A stretch of DNA of 26,352 bases, from assembly GCA_905612335.1 (NCBI GenBank), contig CAJQRT010000015.1:1-26352 (forward strand), given 5' to 3'. Source of the DNA: an uncultured Candidatus Pelagibacter sp. (GTDB lineage Bacteria; Pseudomonadota; Alphaproteobacteria; Pelagibacterales; Pelagibacteraceae). Both the position numbers and the translations under genes were made by a program. Positions 14,837 through 26,352 of the stretch are shown here, piece by piece. The notes beneath the pieces are model-generated. The model searched no databases. It saw nothing but the letters and a program-made list of their open reading frames with translations, and was not told the origin of the DNA. Numbering within the stretch: position 1 is the first letter of the stretch; every line of letters begins with the position of its first letter.

Positions 14837-16672
14837 TTATTCGTGAAAAAAGTTATATATCTTTTTTGCAACTTTTTCCTCAACACCTTCAACTGTTTTA
14901 ATTTCATCAAAACTAGCTGATTCAACCGCTCTAGCTGAACCAAAATGATTTAATAGTGCTCTTTTTCTGATGGATCCAACACCACCTATCTGATCCAACA
15001 ATGATTTTGTAATGCCTTTAGCTCTTTTAGCTCTATGAGTGGTGATTGCAAACCTATGTGCTTCATCACGAAGTCGTTGCATAAAAAATAGAGTAGGGTC
15101 ATTTTTTTCAAACTTAAAAGAATTACCTTTATAAAAAAAGGTTTCATCACCACTATTTCTCATTTTACCCTTTGCAATAGCAATCATAGGAAGATCATGT
15201 AAGCCAAACTCATCTAATACCTCTTTTGCAGATGAATATTGACCTTTTCCACCATCTATTAGTATTAAGTCTGGTAAAGTTAAATAATTTCCTTTTTCAA
15301 GCATTGCTCTTTTAAATCTACGTGTCAAAACCTCTTTTAACATTGCAAAATCATCTTGTTCTGCACCTTTTGTCTTAATATCAAATTTTCTATATCTCTT
15401 TTTAATAAACCCTTCGTTCCCAAAAGTTATCATTGCTCCAATACTATTTGTTCCAGAAATATGACTATTATCGTAAACCTCAACTAAATTTATACCACTC
15501 TTAAGATCAAATTTTTTAGACACACCTTCAAATAAATTTTTATTATTATTCGTTTCATAAATTTTTCTATTTAAAGATTCCTTGGCATTTTTTTCTGCCA
15601 TTGCAATAACCTTAGCCTTTGTTCCTTTTTTAGCCACATTAATAGAAATAGTATTATTTTCTTTTTTACTTAAAGTTTCTTCAATTAATTTTTTATCTTT
15701 AATATCTGAATTAATAATTATTAATTTTGGAACATTTTTATTTTCATAAAACTGCATTAAAAAAGAAGACATTATTTCATTAACCTCTTGATCGGGGTCG
15801 TGCTTTGGAAAATAAGCTTGGTTACCCCAATTTTGTTTAGATCTATAAAAAAATACCTGAATACAAGTTTTACCAGATTCTTTATAGGCAGCAATCACAT
15901 CAGCATCTACAAGATTTGCCTCGTTAATTCTTTGTGATGATTGAATTATATTTAATGATTTGATTCTATCTCTAAAAATGGTGGCTCTTTCGAAGTCAAG
16001 TTTTTCACTAGCCTCTTCCATTTGTTCAGATAGGTTTTTTTGAATATCTCTTGACTTTCCTGAGACAAATTGAATTGCATGATCAATTGATTTTTTATAA
16101 TCCTCTTTATTAATATAATCAACGCACGGTCCTGAACATCTTTTAATTTGATAAAGTATACAGGGCCTTTTTCTGTTCTTAAAGGTTGTGTCATCGCAAA
16201 CTCTTATTTGGAATATTTTTTGCAACATTTTTATTGTCCAATTTGCTGTTCCAGCAGATGCAAATGGTCCAAAATAAAAACCTTCTTTATCTTTTTTCCC
16301 TCTATGTTTTGTAACTTGTGGCCACTGATCTTTATTACCAATAAAAACAAAAGGAAAAGACTTATCGTCTTTAAGTAATATATTGAACTTAGGTTTATGT
16401 TTTTTGATTAAATTAGCCTCTAAAAGAAGGGCCTCACTTTCATTGGCAGTAGTCGTTATCTCTAATTTAAAAGTTTGAGACAGCATCCTTGCTGTTCTAA
16501 TAATATGGTTTTTTTCAGCTACATAACTCTTTAGTCTATTGGGAAGATTTTTTGCTTTACCTACGTACAAAATCACATCTTTATGATCAAGCATACGATA
16601 AACTCCAGGACTTTTAGGAATTAATGGAAGTTCTTTTCTAATTACGTCTTTGCCTAATTCAGAGCTTTTCAT
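14837..16672 (-). CDS. uvrC: Excinuclease ABC subunit C
   Basis: 611 residues from the ATG at 16672, close to the ~610 of E. coli; an upstream in-frame TTG at 16702 would add ten residues but lies deeper inside folB. The N-terminal GIY-YIG nuclease ([28 protein letters not shown]) makes the 3' incision. A cysteine-bearing segment ([15 protein letters not shown]) and UVR motif ([16 protein letters not shown]) for UvrB binding follow. The RNase H-like nuclease has [12 protein letters not shown] and ILIDGGKGQ, and makes the 5' incision. Tandem helix-hairpin-helix motifs ([18 protein letters not shown]) end the protein. Overlaps folB by 14 bases. Confidence 0.97.
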   Translation of the reverse strand: MKSSELGKDVIRKELPLIPKSPGVYRMLDHKDVILYVGKAKNLPNRLKSYVAEKNHIIRTARMLSQTFKLEITTTANESEALLLEANLIKKHKPKFNILLKDDKSFPFVFIGNKDQWPQVTKHRGKKDKEGFYFGPFASAGTANWTIKMLQKIFQIRVCDDTTFKNRKRPCILYQIKRCSGPCVDYINKEDYKKSIDHAIQFVSGKSRDIQKNLSEQMEEASEKLDFERATIFRDRIKSLNIIQSSQRINEANLVDADVIAAYKESGKTCIQVFFYRSKQNWGNQAYFPKHDPDQEVNEIMSSFLMQFYENKNVPKLIIINSDIKDKKLIEETLSKKENNTISINVAKKGTKAKVIAMAEKNAKESLNRKIYETNNNKNLFEGVSKKFDLKSGINLVEVYDNSHISGTNSIGAMITFGNEGFIKKRYRKFDIKTKGAEQDDFAMLKEVLTRRFKRAMLEKGNYLTLPDLILIDGGKGQYSSAKEVLDEFGLHDLPMIAIAKGKMRNSGDETFFYKGNSFKFEKNDPTLFFMQRLRDEAHRFAITTHRAKRAKGITKSLLDQIGGVGSIRKRALLNHFGSARAVESASFDEIKTVEGVEEKVAKKIYNFFHE

Positions 16673-17084
16673 GACTTCTTTTTTTGGTAATTTGGATACC
16701 AACAGAGGCGCATTCTTTTATGATTTCTAATTTTTCAATTTGAAGCATAATTTTTCCAATTCGCTTATCCTTAAATAGTACATCAAAAACATCCTCTGCA
16801 AGAGTTTCTAAAAAATTATAGTGTTTCTTTTTTGCAAGTTTTGTAATTAGTTTTACAACCTGACCATAATTAACGATAGACTTTATGTCCTTGTCATTTG
16901 TTGGTTTTCTGTCCTCATAATCAATTTCTAAACTGAATTTTACTTTTTGAGTTTTTTCTTTTTCAAAATCAAAATAACCAAGCTTTAAATCTAGAGTTAA
17001 CTCTTTAATGAGAATTTTTTTTTCGTAATTAAACAAACTTTTGTTCTTATCAATTTTTACGATATTCAAATTATTTTTTTTCAT
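16659..17084 (-). CDS. folB: Dihydroneopterin aldolase
   Basis: 141 residues from the ATG at 17084, which overlaps the upstream SDR stop as ATGA; an in-frame GTG 13 codons earlier is less likely. The homologous core begins at [31 protein letters not shown], with the catalytic-site Glu in the LGYFDFE segment, VNYGQV with the active-site Tyr, and the C-terminal [13 protein letters not shown] with the conserved Lys. The ~20 residues before the core are extra relative to E. coli FolB (~122 aa). The family converts 7,8-dihydroneopterin to 6-hydroxymethyl-dihydropterin in folate synthesis. It sits between a pteridine-reductase-like SDR and uvrC, overlapping both. Moderately diverged but motif-complete. 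Confidence 0.85.
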   Translation of the reverse strand: MKKNNLNIVKIDKNKSLFNYEKKILIKELTLDLKLGYFDFEKEKTQKVKFSLEIDYEDRKPTNDKDIKSIVNYGQVVKLITKLAKKKHYNFLETLAEDVFDVLFKDKRIGKIMLQIEKLEIIKECASVGIQITKKRSHEKL

Positions 17085-17833
17085 TCTTTTCCAATTACAT
17101 CTGGTGTTTGCCAGTTTAAACACTGCCCACTATCTATAGCAATTACTTGTCCTGTAATTGAACTGTTTTTGATAAAAAAGTCAACAGCAGAACATATTTC
17201 TTTTACATTCACTTGTTGCTTCAAAGGTGTTGCTAAATACTGTTTTTTAAAATGTGCCTCAGTTTGTCTTTTATTTTTAATAGTAGGCCCAGGTGCAATT
17301 CCATTAACTCTTACATTTGGAGCCAATGCCATGGCACTAGTTTTCGTAAGTGTATAAAGTCCAGTTTTGCTTAAAGTATATGAAAAGAAAAAAGGAGTTA
17401 ATTTGAAAACTCTTTGATCAATTATATTAATAATATTATTATTTTTACCTCTTACGTTTTTTGAAAATTCTTTTGTAAGATATGCTGGTGCTTTTAAATT
17501 TACATCTAAGTGATGGTTCCAACTTTTAGAAGAGAAATTTTTAAGACTATCATTTTCAAATAGTGAAGCGTTATTAATTAAGCAATCAAAATATTTTAAT
17601 TTTGACTTTGAAAAATTTATGATCTTTTTTAAATCCTGTTCTTTTGCAAGATCACCTTTTACTAAATAAACTTTTGTTTTATTTTTTAATAATTCTTTTT
17701 GTAATTTTTCAGCTTCAGATTTAGATCTATTGTAATGAATAATCATTTCAACTCCAGGACCTGAAAGTTTTTTGGCAATAGCAGCACCTATTCTAGTTGC
17801 TGCCCCTGTAATAATTATTTTGTTTGCTTCCAT
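17081..17833 (-). CDS. folM: Pteridine reductase-type SDR (FolM/PTR1-like)
   Basis: 250 residues, short-chain dehydrogenase/reductase. The cofactor motif reads TGAATRIG (9-16), with Arg replacing the middle Gly of TGxxxGxG, and HYNRS follows at 33-37; both mark NADPH-using pteridine reductases (PTR1, FolM). NNAS (87-90) is present. The catalytic serine is replaced by D139, 13 residues before Y152 (YxxxK: Y152, K156), the same Asp/Tyr/Lys spacing as in PTR1. The C-terminal [14 protein letters not shown] also fits. PTR1/FolM reduce dihydromonapterin, biopterin or dihydrofolate. Its stop overlaps folB, which strengthens a pterin role. Its start overlaps the uvrB end by 19 bases. Substrate is inferred. 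Confidence 0.8.
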   Translation of the reverse strand: MEANKIIITGAATRIGAAIAKKLSGPGVEMIIHYNRSKSEAEKLQKELLKNKTKVYLVKGDLAKEQDLKKIINFSKSKLKYFDCLINNASLFENDSLKNFSSKSWNHHLDVNLKAPAYLTKEFSKNVRGKNNNIINIIDQRVFKLTPFFFSYTLSKTGLYTLTKTSAMALAPNVRVNGIAPGPTIKNKRQTEAHFKKQYLATPLKQQVNVKEICSAVDFFIKNSSITGQVIAIDSGQCLNWQTPDVIGKE

Positions 17834-19986
17834 TTTTTCTTACCTTTTTGTGCTCTTGTACCAGGTAAACCCATTGTTGATCTACCTTTTGGATATGTTC
17901 TATTTTCTTGGTTATAGTGTTTTATTTTTGGGTTTAAGACAATTTCTAACTCTGATGCTTCAAGGTTTCTTATTTCATCTCTAATTTTACCAGCCTCTTC
18001 GAATTCAAGGTTTGTGGCTGCATCTTTCATCCTTTTGTTGAGCATCTTTAAGTGTTTCTTTAAATTTCCACCAATATTGTCTCCAGTTCCTACTTTTAGA
18101 TAATCTTTATCATAAACATTTTGTAACACATCACTGATTTCTTTCTTAATAGATACAGCATCAATATTATGTTTTTTATTATAGGCAACTTGAATTGCTC
18201 TTCTTCTATCGGTTTCTTGTATAGCTTTTTTTATACTTTTAGTTTCTTTATCTGCATAAAGAATAACTCTTCCCTCTAAATTTCTTGCAGCTCTTCCAAT
18301 AGTTTGAACCAACGAAGTTTCAGACCTTAAAAATCCCTCTTTATCAGCATCTAAAATCCCAACTAATGCACACTCTGGAATATCAAGCCCCTCTCTTAAA
18401 AGGTTAATTCCTACTAAGACATCAAAAACACCAAGCCTTAAATCCCTCATAATCTCTATTCGCTCTAGTGTATCAATATCTGAGTGTAAATATCTAACCC
18501 TAATACCATTTTCATGAAAATATTCTGTTAAATCCTCAGCCATTTTCTTAGTCAACGTAGTAACCAAAACTCTAAAATTTTTATCTATTGTTTTTTTACA
18601 CTCATGCATCAAATCATCAACTTGATTTTTGGCAGGTTTTATTTCAACTGGTGGATCAATTAGACCAGTAGGCCTTATTATTTGCTCAACAAATTTACCC
18701 TTAACTTGTTCTAATTCCCAAGGACCTGGTGTTGCAGATACGAAGACTGTTTGTGTTCTCATTGCATCCCATTCTTCAAATTTAAGAGGTCTATTGTCCA
18801 TGCAAGAAGGTAATCTAAAACCATATTCGGCAAGATTGCTTTTTCTAGATCTATCTCCTTTGTACATACCATTTAATTGAGGAACTGTTACGTGGCATTC
18901 ATCTACAAAAATAAGAGTGTTGTCAGGAAAGTATTCAAATAGAGTGGGAGGTGGTTCCCCCGGCTTTCTTCCAGATAAAAAACGAGAATAGTTTTCAATA
19001 CCAGCACAAGACCCTGTTGCTTCAATCATTTCTAAATCAAACTTAACTCTTTCTTCTAACCTTTGTGCTTCAAGTAATTTATTTTGTTCTTTGAATTTTT
19101 TTAAAGTTACTTCTAATTCTCTTTTAATTTTAATAATTGCTTGCTCAATAGTTGGTTTGGGTGTGATGTAATGACTATTAGCATAAATTTTTATTACATC
19201 TAAATCTTGTATTAGATCCCCTGTTAAGGGATCAAATTCTTCTATTTTTTCTAATTTATCACCAAACAAACTTAATCTCCACGCTCTATCTTCAAAATGT
19301 GAAGGAAATATTTCAAGATATTCTCCTCGAGCTCTAAAAGTTCCTCGATAAAAACTCTGGTCATTTCTTTTGTATTGTAAATTTACTAAAGTTTTTATTA
19401 GTTGCTCTCTGCTGTATTCGTAATCTCTTTTTAAACTTAACGTCATCTTGCTGTACGCTTCAACAGAACCAAGACCATAGATGCAAGAAACACTTGCAAC
19501 AATAATTACATCATCTCTCTCTAATAGTGATCTAGTAGCTGAGTGACGCATACGATCAATTTGTTCATTGATAGATGCTTCTTTTTCAATATAAGTGTCT
19601 GACCTTGGTACATAGGCCTCAGGTGTGTAGTAATCATAATAAGATACAAAATACTCAACGGCATTGTCTGGAAAAAAAGATTTCATCTCCCCATAAAGCT
19701 GTGCTGCTAGTGTTTTGTTAGGAGCAAGTATAAGAGCTGGTCTATTAGTTTTTTCAATTACTTGGGCCATTGTAAAGGTTTTTCCAGAACCTGTTACACC
19801 AAGCAAAACTTGGTTTAATTCTTCTTTATTTGCACCCTTAACTAATTGCTTTATTGCTTCTGGCTGATCACCAGCAGGCTTAAAATCTGTAACAAGTTTA
19901 AATTTTTTTCCACCTTCTAGTTTCTGGTGAATTTCAGGATTTTTGCTCTGTATATCTGTAATTAAATCTTGATAAGTATTTTGCAT
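17815..19986 (-). CDS. uvrB: Excinuclease ABC subunit B
   Basis: 723 residues, slightly longer than E. coli UvrB (673). Walker A is GVTGSGKT (63-70); the DNA-clamping beta-hairpin holds [16 protein letters not shown] (112-127); motif II reads [10 protein letters not shown]; motif [11 protein letters not shown]; and a UVR motif ([18 protein letters not shown]) near the C terminus binds UvrC. The extra length is a basic tail ending [20 protein letters not shown], a feature I associate with alphaproteobacterial UvrB. It verifies and loads onto damaged DNA in nucleotide excision repair. First gene of the uvrB-folM-folB-uvrC-pgsA run, divergent from the aspartate aminotransferase over 35 bases. 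Confidence 0.98.
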   Translation of the reverse strand: MQNTYQDLITDIQSKNPEIHQKLEGGKKFKLVTDFKPAGDQPEAIKQLVKGANKEELNQVLLGVTGSGKTFTMAQVIEKTNRPALILAPNKTLAAQLYGEMKSFFPDNAVEYFVSYYDYYTPEAYVPRSDTYIEKEASINEQIDRMRHSATRSLLERDDVIIVASVSCIYGLGSVEAYSKMTLSLKRDYEYSREQLIKTLVNLQYKRNDQSFYRGTFRARGEYLEIFPSHFEDRAWRLSLFGDKLEKIEEFDPLTGDLIQDLDVIKIYANSHYITPKPTIEQAIIKIKRELEVTLKKFKEQNKLLEAQRLEERVKFDLEMIEATGSCAGIENYSRFLSGRKPGEPPPTLFEYFPDNTLIFVDECHVTVPQLNGMYKGDRSRKSNLAEYGFRLPSCMDNRPLKFEEWDAMRTQTVFVSATPGPWELEQVKGKFVEQIIRPTGLIDPPVEIKPAKNQVDDLMHECKKTIDKNFRVLVTTLTKKMAEDLTEYFHENGIRVRYLHSDIDTLERIEIMRDLRLGVFDVLVGINLLREGLDIPECALVGILDADKEGFLRSETSLVQTIGRAARNLEGRVILYADKETKSIKKAIQETDRRRAIQVAYNKKHNIDAVSIKKEISDVLQNVYDKDYLKVGTGDNIGGNLKKHLKMLNKRMKDAATNLEFEEAGKIRDEIRNLEASELEIVLNPKIKHYNQENRTYPKGRSTMGLPGTRAQKGKKKWKQTK

Positions 19987-20009
19987 TATCTATAAAACTA
20001 TTAGAATAA

Positions 20010-22983
<2,974 letters not shown>

Positions 22984-23011
22984 AATCTAGATATAACTGA
23001 TTAGCAATAAT

Positions 23012-23039
23012 TTGTTACAAGCAAATTAGACTTTATAAT
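23012..23039 (+). promoter_or_regulatory. Candidate sigma-70 promoter of ytoQ
   Basis: TTGTTA (23012-23017), a 16-base spacer and a perfect TATAAT (23034-23039) lie in the 103-base gap between the exporter gene and ytoQ. Transcription would begin near 23046, leaving a ~41-base leader to the ATG. This is the best promoter match I found in the window. Confidence 0.55.
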
Positions 23040-23074
23040 GATCTAAAAAATGATATTTAAACTAAAAAAGCAAT

Positions 23075-23080
23075 AAGGAG
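23075..23080 (+). promoter_or_regulatory. Consensus ribosome binding site of ytoQ
   Basis: AAGGAG ends 6 bases before the ytoQ ATG. It is the closest Shine-Dalgarno match I found in this window; most other starts here have weak or no match. It fixes the ytoQ start and suggests efficient translation. Confidence 0.8.
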
Positions 23081-23086
23081 ATATAA

Positions 23087-23536
23087 ATGTTAAGTGTATA
23101 TTTGGCAGGTGAAATTCACAGTAATTGGCGAGAAGAAATTATTCAACTTTGTGAAAAAGAGAAATTAGATATTAAATTTACTTCTCCTGTAACTGATCAT
23201 GAGGCTTCAGATAATTGTGGTATAGAAATCCTAGGAGCAGAAACAAAAATTTTTTGGAAAGATAGAAAAGGTGCCAACATTAATTCCATACGAACCAAGA
23301 AATCCATTCAAGATTGTGATGTAATTATTGTTAAATTCGGTGAAAAATTTAAGCAATGGAATGCAGCCTTTGATGCGGGTTATGCTACAGCACTTAATAA
23401 ATCTATGATTGTTATTCATAACGATGATCATCAACATGCCCTTAAAGAGGTGGATGGCTCTGCTGCTGCTGTTGCTTCAGATCAAAAACAAGCTTTTCGT
23501 ATATTGAAATATATATTGGAAGGATCCTTAAAGTAG
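23087..23536 (+). CDS. ytoQ: YtoQ family protein
   Basis: 149 residues. The opening MLSVYLAGEIHSNWREEI, the central TSPVTDHEASDNCG and the later DVIIVKFGEKFKQWNAAFDAGYATALNK match the YtoQ family, which has a nucleoside 2-deoxyribosyltransferase-like fold (beta strand, S/AGE near the N terminus, a D-A-G-Y/F-A-x-A segment). I know of no established reaction for the family. No signal peptide or membrane segment, so cytoplasmic. It has a strong promoter and ribosome site of its own and is followed after 11 bases by an NAD(P)-binding SDR-like gene, probably cotranscribed. Confidence 0.85.
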   Translation: MLSVYLAGEIHSNWREEIIQLCEKEKLDIKFTSPVTDHEASDNCGIEILGAETKIFWKDRKGANINSIRTKKSIQDCDVIIVKFGEKFKQWNAAFDAGYATALNKSMIVIHNDDHQHALKEVDGSAAAVASDQKQAFRILKYILEGSLK

Positions 23537-23547
23537 TTCCGGTTATA

Positions 23548-24204
23548 ATGAAAACAGCATTATTATTTGGGTCATCTGGTTTGGTGGGAGGCCACCTCCT
23601 TAATCAATTAATTAAGGATAATAAATATTCTATAATAAAGTTATTTGTTCGTACAGATCCTGAAATTAGTGATCCAAAAGTAGAGATTATTAAGACTGAT
23701 TTTACTAATTTACAAAATCACAAAGAAGACATCATAGGCGATGATTGTTTTGTTTGTATTGGTACAACTAAGAAAAGCTCACCTGATAAAGATGATTACA
23801 GAAAAGTTGAACTTGATATCCCTAAAGAAATTGCAAAAATTGCAAAATCAAATTTAGTTAATTCATTTATTTTTGTCTCTGCATTATATGCAAACCCCAA
23901 GAGTTCAGGAGACTATGTAAGATTTAAAGGACTAGTTGAAGAAGAATTGAAAAGACTTAATTTTCCAAAATTAGTGTTAATGAGACCTTCCTTTTTAATG
24001 GGAGATAGAAAAGAAAAGAGGGTAGGCGAAAAAATAGGAATTTTTGTATTTAAACTATTATCACCTTTGCTTTTAGGACCTTTAAAGAAAATGAGACCAA
24101 TTCATTCAGAAACTGTTGCAAGAGCAATGATAATTGTTATTCAAAATGATATTCAAAAAACTACTTTTGAGTCTAACGAAATAGTTGAAACTTTTAAGAA
24201 CTAG
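23548..24204 (+). CDS. NAD(P)-binding atypical SDR (HTATIP2/TIP30-like)
   Basis: 218 residues. The N-terminal Rossmann motif is LFGSSGLVGGHLL (G8, G11, G14). S111 (FIFVSALYA), Y123 and K127 (GDYVRFKG, a YxxxK) form the SDR catalytic set, and LVLMRPSFLMGDR (142-154) resembles the RP-x-x-L-x-G-x-R block of HTATIP2/TIP30-type and related NAD(P)H-binding oxidoreductases. The short C-terminal region gives little space for a substrate domain. Substrate unknown. It probably shares a transcript with ytoQ; its stop overlaps the end of trxB by 4 bases. Family call moderate; specific function not assignable. Confidence 0.75.
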   Translation: MKTALLFGSSGLVGGHLLNQLIKDNKYSIIKLFVRTDPEISDPKVEIIKTDFTNLQNHKEDIIGDDCFVCIGTTKKSSPDKDDYRKVELDIPKEIAKIAKSNLVNSFIFVSALYANPKSSGDYVRFKGLVEEELKRLNFPKLVLMRPSFLMGDRKEKRVGEKIGIFVFKLLSPLLLGPLKKMRPIHSETVARAMIIVIQNDIQKTTFESNEIVETFKN

Positions 24205-25145
24205 TGAGATAAGAATTTTTCTGCTTCAAGTGCAGCCATACAACCCATTCCAGCAGCAGTTACAGCTTGTCTAAAGGTTTTATCTTTAACGTCACCTGCA
24301 GCATAAACACCAGGAATATTAGTTTCTGTTAAATCTGGTTTAGTTAATAAATAACCTTCTTTATCCATATCTAATTGATCTTTAAAAAGAGCCGTTGCTG
24401 GATCGTGACCAATTGCAATAAATAAGCCATCAACTTTTATTTCTTGAATTTCATTTGTTTTTAAATTTTTAACTTTAATAGCCTTTACATTTTTAGGTTC
24501 ACTGTCTCCAATCACTTCTTCAACAGCACTATCCCAAATAATTTCAATTTTCTTATTTGCCATTAATTTTTTTTGGAGTAATTTTTCTGCTCTTAAAGTA
24601 TCTCGTCTGTGAATTAATTTTACCTTTGATGCAAATTTTGTAAGAAACATCGCTTCTTCTACAGCTGCATTTCCACCACCAACAACTGCTACAACTTTTT
24701 CTTTAAAGAAAAAACCATCACATGTTGCACATGCCGAAACTCCAAAGCCTCTATAAGCTTGTTCAGATTCTATATTTAGCCATCTTGCTTGAGCACCCGT
24801 TGAAATAATTATGCTATCAGCTGTATATTTTTGTCCACTATCTCCAATAGCTTCGAATGGAGTAGATTTTAAATTTACTGAAGAAATATGATCTTCAATT
24901 AGATCTGTTCCAACTGCTTTTGCTTGATCTCTCATTTGATCCATTAACCATGGACCTTGAATTACATCTGAAAACCCAGGATAGTTTTCTACATCTGTCG
25001 TTGTAGTTAATTGTCCACCAGGCTGAACCCCATAAACTAGAATTGGGTCTAACATTGCTCGGGCAGCATATACAGCAGCCGTATAGCCAGCTGGACCTGA
25101 CCCTATTATTAACACTTTTGTGTGTTTAATTGGATTTTCACTCAT
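24201..25145 (-). CDS. trxB: Thioredoxin-disulfide reductase
   Basis: 314 residues, the low-molecular-weight bacterial type. FAD site GSGPAGYTAAVYAARA (15-30), GGQLTTTTDVENYPG (43-57), redox pair C139-A-T-C142 (SACATCDGFF), NADPH site VVGGGNAAVEEA (154-165), HRRDTLRA, and the C-terminal FAD block GVYAAGDVKDKTFRQAVTAAGMGCMAA. It reduces thioredoxin with NADPH in the cytoplasm. It stands alone on the minus strand, with only 21 bases separating it from the divergent ELM1-family gene and a 4-base 3' overlap with the SDR-like gene. Confidence 0.97.
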   Translation of the reverse strand: MSENPIKHTKVLIIGSGPAGYTAAVYAARAMLDPILVYGVQPGGQLTTTTDVENYPGFSDVIQGPWLMDQMRDQAKAVGTDLIEDHISSVNLKSTPFEAIGDSGQKYTADSIIISTGAQARWLNIESEQAYRGFGVSACATCDGFFFKEKVVAVVGGGNAAVEEAMFLTKFASKVKLIHRRDTLRAEKLLQKKLMANKKIEIIWDSAVEEVIGDSEPKNVKAIKVKNLKTNEIQEIKVDGLFIAIGHDPATALFKDQLDMDKEGYLLTKPDLTETNIPGVYAAGDVKDKTFRQAVTAAGMGCMAALEAEKFLSH

Positions 25146-25166
25146 GCAGAAGTTATATAAGGATAA

Positions 25167-26120
25167 ATGACAAAATTAAAAGGGTTATTATTAACAGAGG
25201 GCATGCACGGCATGATCAGTCAAGTTGAAGGATTAGCTAAGGCTTTAGATTTAGATTTTATACACGAGAAGATTGAACTTAATAGTTTTTGGAAATTATT
25301 TCCACCCAAATTAACACCTGTTAAAAATTTTGTTTTTAAAAATGAAATTAACCACACATTTAATATTGTAATTTCGTGTGGCAGAAAAAGTGTTCTTCCC
25401 TCAATTTACTTAAAAAATAAATTTAAAAATAGAATTATGAATATTCACATTCAGGATCCAAAGGTTTCTTTGAATAATTTTGATTATATCGTTGCCCCAG
25501 AGCATGATGAATTGGAGGGTAAAAATGTTTTAACCAGTAAAGGAGCCATACATTATTTAACAAATAGTGAATTAGATGAAAATGAGAACTACTTAAAACC
25601 AAGAATAAATAGTGAAAAAAAGATTGTAGCTTTTATCATTGGTGGGCCCACAAAATATTACAATTACGAAGAGAAAGTAATTGATGAAATATTCCAAAAA
25701 ATAAAAAATAATTTTTTAAATAATAATTATCAGGTAATAATTATTCCCTCGATGAGAACTCCAAAAAGTATCATCAAAAAAGCCCAAGACTATTTTGTTC
25801 AAGGCCAAGTTGTAATAGATAATGTAGATAAAAAAGCTTATTTGTCTGGGTTAAAACTGGCCGATCAAATTGTTGTAACCTGTGACTCGACTTCCATGAT
25901 CTCTGAGGCTGCCATAACTGGAAAACCAATTTATGTGGCTCAAATGCCACCAACCAAAAAAAATGAAAGATTTGAGAATTTTTTTAGATTATTTGAATCT
26001 TTGAAAATAATTAAGAATCTTGATACAGTAGTTGATAGTTGGAGTTATCAAAAACTTGATGAAGCCAATAAAATATCAAGATACTTAAAAAACAAACTAA
26101 ACGAATATGACTTTTCTTAA
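25167..26120 (+). CDS. ELM1/GtrOC1-family protein (mitochondrial fission ELM1-like)
   Basis: 317 residues. The pattern is that of the bacterial relatives of plant ELM1: an N-terminal GLLLTEGMHGMISQVEGLAKAL, then VVISCGRKS-like VISCGRKSVLP, IHIQDPKVSLNNFDYIVAPEHDEL (here DP and the APEHD segment are the landmarks), FIIGGPTKYYNY, and late VTCDSTSMISEAAITGKPIYV. The GG-P-T and D-S-x-S-M-x-x-E-A blocks look like a GT-B glycosyltransferase-type fold. Plant ELM1 recruits a dynamin in mitochondrial fission; the bacterial role is not established to my knowledge. AAGGA lies 3 bases before the ATG. Its end overlaps the next gene by 14 bases. Confidence 0.82.
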   Translation: MTKLKGLLLTEGMHGMISQVEGLAKALDLDFIHEKIELNSFWKLFPPKLTPVKNFVFKNEINHTFNIVISCGRKSVLPSIYLKNKFKNRIMNIHIQDPKVSLNNFDYIVAPEHDELEGKNVLTSKGAIHYLTNSELDENENYLKPRINSEKKIVAFIIGGPTKYYNYEEKVIDEIFQKIKNNFLNNNYQVIIIPSMRTPKSIIKKAQDYFVQGQVVIDNVDKKAYLSGLKLADQIVVTCDSTSMISEAAITGKPIYVAQMPPTKKNERFENFFRLFESLKIIKNLDTVVDSWSYQKLDEANKISRYLKNKLNEYDFS

Positions 26121-26352
26121 TTCACTATTAAATAATTCAAAAGAGCACTCTGATCCTTTTCAACACTGGGAGCTAAATGAGCCCTTATCAAGTGAAGCAA
26201 TTAAAGAAATAAATACGGCAGATATTGCAAATGTTGCTGAACATAACTTAAGTTATGACGGCACTAGAGCTATTGATGGAGGTGCTGCAGAATTTAGAGA
26301 GGGAATAGCCTCTGGTGGTAAAGCTATTAAGTTTAGATGTTTTGTAACAAAA
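26107..26352 (+). CDS. Unassigned protein, N-terminal part (partial); possibly 2OG-Fe(II) oxygenase-like
   Basis: An ATG inside the end of the ELM1-family gene opens a frame that runs to the window edge (82 residues seen). It reads MTFLNSLLNNSKEHSDPFQHW, then a segment with ELNEPLSSEAIKEI and later NLSYDGTRAIDGGAAEFREG and KFRCFVTK. The F-x-H-W-E-L-N-x-P-L-x-x-E-x-I opening resembles the start of small 2-oxoglutarate/Fe(II) oxygenase-type proteins, but the HxD...H metal site would lie outside the window, so this is only a guess. The 14-base overlap suggests translational coupling with the ELM1-family gene. Confidence 0.6.
   Translation, partial: MTFLNSLLNNSKEHSDPFQHWELNEPLSSEAIKEINTADIANVAEHNLSYDGTRAIDGGAAEFREGIASGGKAIKFRCFVTK

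Noticed and set aside
16673..16702. TTG start adding ten residues to UvrC
   Set aside because: ATG at 16672 gives the normal UvrC length and a smaller overlap with folB.
17085..17123. GTG start adding 13 residues to FolB
   Set aside because: The ATG at 17084 forms a typical ATGA overlap with the upstream stop, and the extra residues do not resemble FolB.

Overview
The window is a compact, AT-rich (roughly 30% G+C by eye, not counted) bacterial chromosome segment. Gene content, very short spacers, frequent small gene overlaps and protein features (a lysine-rich proteome, a mitochondrial-type cytochrome bc1, an Atm1-type exporter, MidA and ELM1 homologues) point to an alphaproteobacterium of the SAR11 clade (Candidatus Pelagibacter or a close relative). 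That assignment rests on family knowledge, not on a database search. I count 31 protein genes, two of them cut by the window edges. I see no tRNA, rRNA, CRISPR array, insertion sequence, prophage or recognisable riboswitch. Once the pgeF gene is extended to its full length, no stretch over about 105 bases lacks a gene.

Layout. Bases 2-307 hold the end of a CCA-adding enzyme gene. Bases 304-2070 (minus strand) carry trmL-hemF-greA: tRNA methylation, haem synthesis and transcript elongation. Bases 2157-4719 (plus) carry petABC, the complete cytochrome bc1 complex. Bases 4696-10615 (minus) carry lgt-midA-pgeF-prs-rplY-pth-ychF, a co-directional run covering lipoprotein maturation, a complex I assembly-type methyltransferase, purine salvage, PRPP synthesis and translation. 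Bases 10662-10916 (plus) hold a ubiK-like gene. Bases 10894-13301 (minus) hold a MarR regulator, an OmpR-type response regulator and an EnvZ-type kinase, all overlapping. Bases 13372-14244 (plus) hold ilvE.

Bases 14250-19986 (minus) carry uvrB, a pteridine-reductase-type SDR (folM-like), folB, uvrC and pgsA, almost all overlapping, so two folate/pterin genes sit between two excision-repair genes. Next come an aspartate aminotransferase (plus), an Atm1-type ABC exporter (minus), ytoQ plus an NAD(P)-binding atypical SDR (plus), trxB (minus), and an ELM1-family gene overlapping an unfinished gene at the right edge (plus).

Most of this is core housekeeping and I do not see a new multi-gene system. 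The points most worth a second look are: pgeF, which has no ATG, GTG or TTG start and probably uses ATT or CTG; the PTR1-like reductase next to folB; five of six convergent gene pairs overlapping at their 3' ends; a palindrome over the ilvE -35 box next to a MarR gene; and the poorly characterised ytoQ and ELM1-family genes.
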